Source of the DNA: Trebonia sp.
Lineage (GTDB): Bacteria > Actinomycetota > Actinomycetes > Streptosporangiales > Streptosporangiaceae
Length of the DNA: 7,824 nucleotides
Assembly (NCBI GenBank): GCA_030038035.1
Contig: JASHPP010000617.1
Coordinates: forward strand, 1 to 7,824
Direction: 5' to 3'
Made by a program: the position numbers and the translations under genes. Each line of letters starts with the position of its first letter. Within the stretch, counting starts at the first letter, position 1. The notes under the pieces were generated by a model, which had not been told where the DNA came from, searched no databases, and was given only the letters and a program-made list of their open reading frames with translations. Shown in pieces: positions 5,876-7,824 of the stretch.

Positions 5876-7355
5876 GAAACCCCTGCGTGACTACAAGAAC
5901 TCAAGGGCAGTCCTTATCGGCACCTCTGACTACATGCACCTGCGGACGGTGCAGCCGGCAGCCAATAGCCTCAACCGTATGTCCAGCCTCTTGACGAGCG
6001 AGTTGTGCGGCTGGCCAAAGGGCCGGGTATCGATCATCCGTAACGAGCAGGGACCGGGGAATCTGCCTGACCGGCTTATCACGCTGTTCGAGGGCGTAAC
6101 GGACGTTGCGCTCTTCTACTTCGTTGGACACGGCCAGGTCGATACTGAGGACCAGCTCTGCCTGGGACTCGTCGGCTCTCGTCCCGAGCCGCATCGACGG
6201 GCATCCACCAGCCTGCAATTCCACGCGGTCAGGCGGGCCATGCTCGGCAGTCCGGCAAAAACGAAGATCATAATCCTGGACTGCTGTTTCGCTGGGCTGG
6301 CCAACAAGGTGACTAACACGCTCGGCGCCGTGGACCTGCTCGACCGGACCGCCGGAACGGGCGCATACACGATGGCGGCGTGCAGTTCTTATGCGACCGC
6401 GTGGTTTGAGGACGGGCCTAAGAGGAGCGCCCAGACGTATTTCACCAGGTATCTTGCCGACCTGATCGAGTCCGGCATCCCTGAGGAGGCACCCGCGCTT
6501 CGGCTGCGCGTCATCTTCGACCGGCTGCGCGAAACGCTGGCCCGCGACGACCGCCCCGTGCCTGAAGACCGCAGCATCGACTCTGCTGGAGACTTCCTCT
6601 TTGCACACAACGCAGCACCATCCCTGGCATATGCCGAGGACGCGCTGATCGAGACGGATCTACTGCTGGCGAATCAGAATGCGATAATGGTGAACCTTGC
6701 CAGACGTACCCAGGCGCTGCTAGAGCAGCAGTTGTCCCTAGTCGACTCCCTGGAGCAGAACGAGCAGGACACCGAACGGCTCACCAGCCTATACCGCCTG
6801 GACCACCTGGCCACCCGCATGCGGCGCCACTCTGAGAACCTCTTGCTTCTCGCCGGATACGAGGGCGCGTCAAGGCGCTGGTCTCAGCCGGTCCCCCTCG
6901 CCGACGTGGCCCGCGCAGCGGTCTCCGAGATCGAGCATTACGACCAGGTCGTGCTCAACATTCAGCCCGGCATCCAGGTCGCTGGCTGGGCTGTGAGCGA
7001 CGTGGTGCACCTCGTCGCCGAGATCGTCGAGAACGGGACCACGTTCTCGCCCGAGGACACGCAGGTGCACCTGACCGGTCGGCGCCTGGCGAGCGGCGGC
7101 GTGCTGTTCGACATCACCGACAACGGCGTGGGCATGTCCGAGCAGGAGATGGCGCACGCGAACTGGCGGCTTGACAACCAGCCCGCGGACGAAATCCTCG
7201 TGTCCCGCCGCATGGGTCTGTTCGTGGTCGGCCGCCTGGCAGCCAGGCACGGCATCCGCGTCCGGCTGGAGCACACGCAGTCCGGCGGTCTCACCGCGCT
7301 GATCTGGCTCCCAGACAATCTCCTCCTGACCGAGGCGTCCGCACCAGCTCCTTGA
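5865..7355 (+). CDS. Caspase-like peptidase fused to a CvnA-type histidine-kinase ATPase module
   Basis: The product has 496 residues. Residues of about 10-250 form a caspase/metacaspase-like (C14) domain: SRAVLIGTSDY at the first strand, FYFVGHG with catalytic His89, and IIILDCCFAG with the catalytic Cys most likely Cys141 and a preceding Asp139. Residues 260-310 are a predicted helical or coiled linker (LLLANQNAIMVNLARRTQALLEQQ...). Residues of about 311-330 are an H-box-like helix, RLDHLATRMRRHSENLLLLAG with candidate His314. The GHKL ATPase has an N box EIVENGTTFSP (Asn390), a G1 box DITDNGVGM (Asp419) and a G2-like region RRMGLFVVGRLA (449-459). This kinase half is typical of actinobacterial conservon (CvnA-like) sensors. 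It overlaps the EACC1 gene by 11 nt. The peptidase is probably the effector of that pair, with the ATPase half regulating it or being its substrate. Catalytic residues of both halves look intact. Both domains are secure; the functional link is inferred. Confidence 0.92.
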   Translation: MSDKKPLRDYKNSRAVLIGTSDYMHLRTVQPAANSLNRMSSLLTSELCGWPKGRVSIIRNEQGPGNLPDRLITLFEGVTDVALFYFVGHGQVDTEDQLCLGLVGSRPEPHRRASTSLQFHAVRRAMLGSPAKTKIIILDCCFAGLANKVTNTLGAVDLLDRTAGTGAYTMAACSSYATAWFEDGPKRSAQTYFTRYLADLIESGIPEEAPALRLRVIFDRLRETLARDDRPVPEDRSIDSAGDFLFAHNAAPSLAYAEDALIETDLLLANQNAIMVNLARRTQALLEQQLSLVDSLEQNEQDTERLTSLYRLDHLATRMRRHSENLLLLAGYEGASRRWSQPVPLADVARAAVSEIEHYDQVVLNIQPGIQVAGWAVSDVVHLVAEIVENGTTFSPEDTQVHLTGRRLASGGVLFDITDNGVGMSEQEMAHANWRLDNQPADEILVSRRMGLFVVGRLAARHGIRVRLEHTQSGGLTALIWLPDNLLLTEASAPAP

Positions 7356-7399
7356 GAGACGCGCCTTGCACCGCGTGGATAGCGGCCGTACATCACTGG

Positions 7400-7411
7400 T
7401 ACAGCGCTGTA
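7400..7411. promoter_or_regulatory. 12-bp palindrome TACAGCGCTGTA, possible operator
   Basis: The perfect palindrome TACAGCGCTGTA lies 45 bp after the caspase-kinase stop. The half-motif GCGCTGT recurs at 7425-7431. It has the size of a dimeric repressor site, but no regulator gene is visible and the call rests on symmetry alone. Confidence 0.3.
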
Positions 7412-7449
7412 TCGGCGCGTATGGGCGCTGTCACCTCCGACGCCCCCTA

Positions 7450-7478
7450 GCGCGTTCCCGTTAGCAGCGGGAACGCGC
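7450..7478 (+). terminator. Hairpin, probable terminator of the EACC1/caspase unit
   Basis: Arms GCGCGTTCCCG (7450-7460) and CGGGAACGCGC (7468-7478) are perfect over 11 bp with a 7-nt loop TTAGCAG. There is no T tract, as is common for actinobacterial hairpin terminators. It lies about 95 nt after the caspase-kinase stop. Confidence 0.5.
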
Positions 7479-7497
7479 GGCTACGCTCTGTCTCCAT

Positions 7498-7550
7498 GGT
7501 TCCCGACCTCACCCCCACCCCGAGGGGACCCGAGGGCGAGGTCGGGAACC
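7498..7550. repeat. Inverted repeat, 13-bp arms with 27-nt loop
   Basis: GGTTCCCGACCTC (7498-7510) is matched by its exact reverse complement GAGGTCGGGAACC (7538-7550). The loop contains a smaller CCCC/GGGG self-complement. A structured RNA, a second terminator or a mobile-element relic are all possible. Confidence 0.75.
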
Positions 7551-7575
7551 CCTCCGACTCCACTCCGCCGCAAAA

Positions 7576-7603
7576 CCCGAAAGTCAAGACCCCCGAAAGT
7601 CAA
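7576..7603. repeat. 12-bp direct repeat CCCGAAAGTCAA
   Basis: CCCGAAAGTCAA occurs at 7576-7587 and again at 7592-7603, start to start 16 bp. Only two copies are present, so it is not a CRISPR array. Its purpose is unknown. Confidence 0.7.
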
Positions 7604-7698
7604 AATCGGCACCAGATACAAGGCCGCACCCATGGTGATGGAAGCTGCAAGCGAATGACGGTAGGTGTGCCGGCTGGTTAATGTCGGCTGCATGGATG

Positions 7699-7824
7699 GG
7701 ACTGTCAACTTAACGGTGTAACTCTGTTTTCTTGACTTACTTGCGTGCGGCGCTGAGTCGGCCGTCGAAGGTGATGTCGAAGGCGTTCAGCGCGGCCTTC
7801 CACTTGTTGGACCAGCGTTTTCTG
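7699..7824 (-). mobile_element. End of an IS256-family insertion sequence (partial)
   Basis: The element's transposase C-terminus is read on the minus strand from the right edge. About 38 bp beyond its stop lies a sequence resembling an IS256-family terminal inverted repeat, starting near GGACTGTCAACTTAACGGTG at 7699. This is the 3' (transposase-end) terminus; the rest lies outside the window. The exact boundary and target duplication cannot be fixed without the other end. Confidence 0.7.
7737..7824 (-). CDS. IS256-family (mutator-type) transposase, C-terminal fragment
   Basis: The minus-strand frame entering from the right edge encodes 28 residues ending WKAALNAFDITFDGRLSAARK and a TAA stop (7737-7739). 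The pattern W-x-x-ALNAF-x-ITF-x-x-R is the conserved C-terminal end of IS256/mutator transposases. The catalytic DDE residues lie outside the window, so integrity of the gene cannot be judged. Its position at the boundary of the conflict-type genes fits a mobile genomic island. Confidence 0.8.
   Translation of the reverse strand, partial: RKRWSNKWKAALNAFDITFDGRLSAARK

Larger units (their letters stand above)
7356..7697. other. Region with repeats but no convincing gene
   Basis: These 342 bp lie between the caspase-kinase gene and the insertion sequence. They hold a 12-bp palindrome (7400-7411), a hairpin (7450-7478), a long inverted repeat (7498-7550) and a 12-bp direct repeat (7576-7587 and 7592-7603). 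A 61-codon plus frame from the ATG at 7496 is preceded by TACGCT (7482-7487). It encodes a Pro-rich peptide with no recognised family and overlaps the inverted repeat, so I do not call it as a gene. Confidence 0.55.

Noticed and set aside
7576..7603. CRISPR array
   Set aside because: Only two copies of a 12-bp repeat with a 4-bp gap; no spacer periodicity and no cas genes.
7496..7681. 61-codon plus-strand ORF after the hairpin
   Set aside because: Pro-rich peptide without a recognised family, overlapping an inverted repeat and a direct repeat; coding signal not convincing.

Overview
The window is high-GC DNA with actinobacterial gene style: GTG starts, strong third-position GC, a Pro/Ser/Thr-rich secreted protein and a CvnA-like sensor ATPase module. 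A filamentous or otherwise multicellular actinobacterium is the likely host. The species cannot be read from the sequence.

Layout. Positions 1-1234 (minus strand) hold the 5' part of a gene for an exported protein: signal peptide, long low-complexity linker, then a degenerate M23/LytM-like domain. It runs off the left edge. A divergent intergenic region (1235-1681) follows, with a 41-bp perfect palindrome and a second strong hairpin. Next come two translationally coupled genes on the plus strand (ATGA overlap at 2035-2038). The first encodes a small two-transmembrane-helix protein. The second encodes a 1103-residue STAND/NACHT-type NTPase with 12 nearly identical WD40 repeats. After a 193-bp gap with a leaderless-type promoter there is a second two-gene unit on the same strand: an EACC1-like small protein, overlapping by 11 nt a caspase-like peptidase fused to a CvnA-type histidine-kinase ATPase module. 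The right end (7356-7697) has no convincing gene but several inverted and direct repeats. It is followed by the terminal inverted repeat and transposase C-terminus of an IS256-family insertion sequence.

Main result. The C-terminus of the two-TM protein and the N-terminus of the STAND NTPase carry near-copies of one short motif: GVQFGEHNRQVNYF in the first and GVQYGGSYNQQQNYF in the second. This is the arrangement described for bacterial amyloid signalling sequences (BASS), and the G-V-Q-aromatic-G core resembles the RHIM-like BASS3 class. The inferred mechanism is that WD40 repeats sense a ligand, the NTPase oligomerises, its N-terminal motif nucleates an amyloid, and this templates the tail of the membrane effector, which then damages the membrane. 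The neighbouring EACC1/caspase-kinase pair looks like a second conflict or cell-death module, so the locus may be a two-tier suicide or immunity island. Function is inferred; nothing here shows activity directly.
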